Assembly (NCBI GenBank): GCA_031277075.1
Contig: JAISLV010000177.1
Location: forward strand, 1 to 14,216
DNA length: 14,216 nt
Direction: 5' to 3'
DNA from: Endomicrobium sp.
GTDB lineage: Bacteria > Elusimicrobiota > Endomicrobiia > Endomicrobiales > Endomicrobiaceae
Shown: piece after piece, positions 13,218-14,216 of the stretch
Layout: each line of letters opens with the position of its first letter
Numbering within the stretch: position 1 is the first letter of the stretch
The notes under the pieces: generated by a model
Databases searched by the model: none
Told to the model about the DNA's origin: nothing
What the model saw: the letters and a program-made list of their open reading frames with translations, nothing else
Translations under genes and position numbers: made by a program

Positions 13218-14087
13218 ATGCGTAAAATAAAAGTTGCGGCGGCGCAGACGTCATGTTCTTGGGACTTAGACGAAAATATTTCGAAAGCCGAAAAACTTGT
13301 TAGAGACGCCGCTAAAAGCGGAGCGAATATTATTTTGCTTCCAGAACTTTTTGAAACCCCGTATTTTTGTCAGGTTGAAAAATACGAATATTTAAAACTT
13401 GCGAAAACTGTTGAAGAAAACCGCGCCGTAAATCATTTTAAAGCCGTAGCAAAAGAGCTGGGCGTTGTTTTGCCTATAAGTTTTTTTGAAAAACAAAATA
13501 ACGCGGCTTTTAACAGCACCGCCATTATAGACGCAGACGGCAAAATTTTAGGAATTTACAGAAAAACGCATATTCCTTGCGGACATTGTTATGAAGAAAA
13601 ATTTTATTTTACGCCCGGCGATACGGGCTTTAAAGTTTGGAATACAAAATATGCAAAAATCGGCGTCGGCATTTGTTGGGATCAATGGTTTTGCGAAAGC
13701 GCGCGCTCTATGGCTCTTATGGGCGCTGAAATTTTATTTTATCCTGCCGCTATAGGAAGCGAACCCGTTTTAAATACCGACAGCCGCGCGCATTGGCAAA
13801 GAGTAATGCAAGGACACAGCGCGGGAAATATTATGCCTTTAATATCTTCAAACAGAGTAGGTATAGAAAAAGAGCAAAACTCTTTTGGGCAAATATCAAA
13901 TATGACTTTTTACGGAAACTCTTTTATAACGCAAGAAACGGGCGGCATTGTCAAACAGCTTGACGGCAAAGAAGAAAACTTTATCGCGGCTGAATTTGAG
14001 CTTGACGCAATTGCTGATTTCCGCAGCTCTTGGGGAATTTTTAGAGACAGACGACCTGAAACATACAAAACGATTTTAGAACATTGA
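13218..14087 (+). CDS. aguB: N-carbamoylputrescine amidase
   Basis: This nitrilase-superfamily enzyme hydrolyses N-carbamoylputrescine to putrescine, CO2 and ammonia, the step after AguA. It has 289 residues from the ATG at 13218, which has AAAAGGAG upstream; an open frame extends back to 13170 but overlaps the end of aguA and lacks a site. The catalytic triad is visible: E43 (LLPELFETPYF), K116 (YRKTHIP) and C153 (GICWDQWFCESAR). YTPG-like FTPGDTGF, PAAIGSEP, HWQRVMQGHSAGN and SNRVG are typical of AguB. With aguA it forms the two-step agmatine route that yields two ammonia per agmatine. It lies 34 nt after aguA and 50 nt before the next aminotransferase, all on one strand. Confidence 0.97.
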   Translation: MRKIKVAAAQTSCSWDLDENISKAEKLVRDAAKSGANIILLPELFETPYFCQVEKYEYLKLAKTVEENRAVNHFKAVAKELGVVLPISFFEKQNNAAFNSTAIIDADGKILGIYRKTHIPCGHCYEEKFYFTPGDTGFKVWNTKYAKIGVGICWDQWFCESARSMALMGAEILFYPAAIGSEPVLNTDSRAHWQRVMQGHSAGNIMPLISSNRVGIEKEQNSFGQISNMTFYGNSFITQETGGIVKQLDGKEENFIAAEFELDAIADFRSSWGIFRDRRPETYKTILEH

Positions 14088-14137
14088 TAAAATTTAAAAA
14101 GACGGGCAGTTTTAATATTTCAAAAGGAGCTTATAAA

Positions 14138-14216
14138 ATGTTATCTGAGACGTTGCCTAAAATAATTACAGACGAAGTTCCGGGACCTAAAGCTAAAGCT
14201 ATTTTAGAACGCAGAA
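14138..14216 (+). CDS. Class III aminotransferase, N-terminus only, probably 4-aminobutyrate aminotransferase
   Basis: The first 26 codons are visible before the window ends, with AAAAGGAG 8 nt before the ATG. The translation contains LPKIITDEVPGPKAKAILER, which resembles the start of GABA aminotransferases (LPK-I-T-x-x-PGPK-x-x-x-L-ERR). The visible part has no catalytic residue, so the family call rests on this N-terminal pattern and on context: GABA is the expected product of the upstream PatA-aldehyde dehydrogenase pair, and a GABA aminotransferase would complete the route to succinate semialdehyde. Another class III aminotransferase is possible. Confidence 0.7.
   Translation, partial: MLSETLPKIITDEVPGPKAKAILERR

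Overview
The window is AT-rich bacterial DNA carrying a nitrogen-control locus next to a complete agmatine/putrescine uptake and breakdown cluster. No rRNA, tRNA, CRISPR array, transposase or phage gene was seen. The split glycine dehydrogenase (GcvPB type), the short Bacillus/Clostridium-type glutamine synthetase I-alpha, the ANTAR regulator and the lack of an adenylylation tyrosine point to an anaerobic, probably gut-type bacterium. The style of the palindromic repeats (translations such as RHPELVSGS) and the codon use make me lean towards Elusimicrobiota (Endomicrobium-like), with a clostridial relative as the alternative. This placement is a low-confidence impression.

Left part, minus strand (1-3412): glnA (glutamine synthetase) reads leftward into a response regulator with a C-terminal ANTAR RNA-binding domain. 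It is followed by gcvPB, which is cut by the window edge. A single palindromic repeat lies between the regulator and gcvPB.

Divergent control region (3413-3689): a near-consensus sigma-70 promoter drives a P-II protein gene (glnB) rightward. A Rho-independent terminator sits between this promoter and the glnB start, so glnB looks attenuated. A 4-bp hairpin with a six-base loop (A first, G fourth) overlaps the 5' arm of that terminator, which is the layout of known ANTAR antitermination targets.

Right part, plus strand (4053-14216): a second terminator lies immediately before potA, and two six-base-loop hairpins are embedded in its arms as the alternative fold. Then come potA, potB and potC, a 620-nt repeat-filled gap, potD, an aldehyde dehydrogenase, patA (putrescine aminotransferase), aguA (agmatine deiminase), aguB (N-carbamoylputrescine amidase) and the first 26 codons of another class III aminotransferase, probably GABA aminotransferase. 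Together these genes would import polyamines, convert agmatine to putrescine with release of ammonia, and take putrescine through 4-aminobutanal to GABA and succinate semialdehyde. The amino groups would end in glutamate and ammonia, which GlnA captures.

The main hypothesis is that the ANTAR protein encoded beside glnA controls read-through at the glnB and pot leaders, linking polyamine scavenging to nitrogen status. The RNA elements were found by eye and need a covariance search and transcript data.
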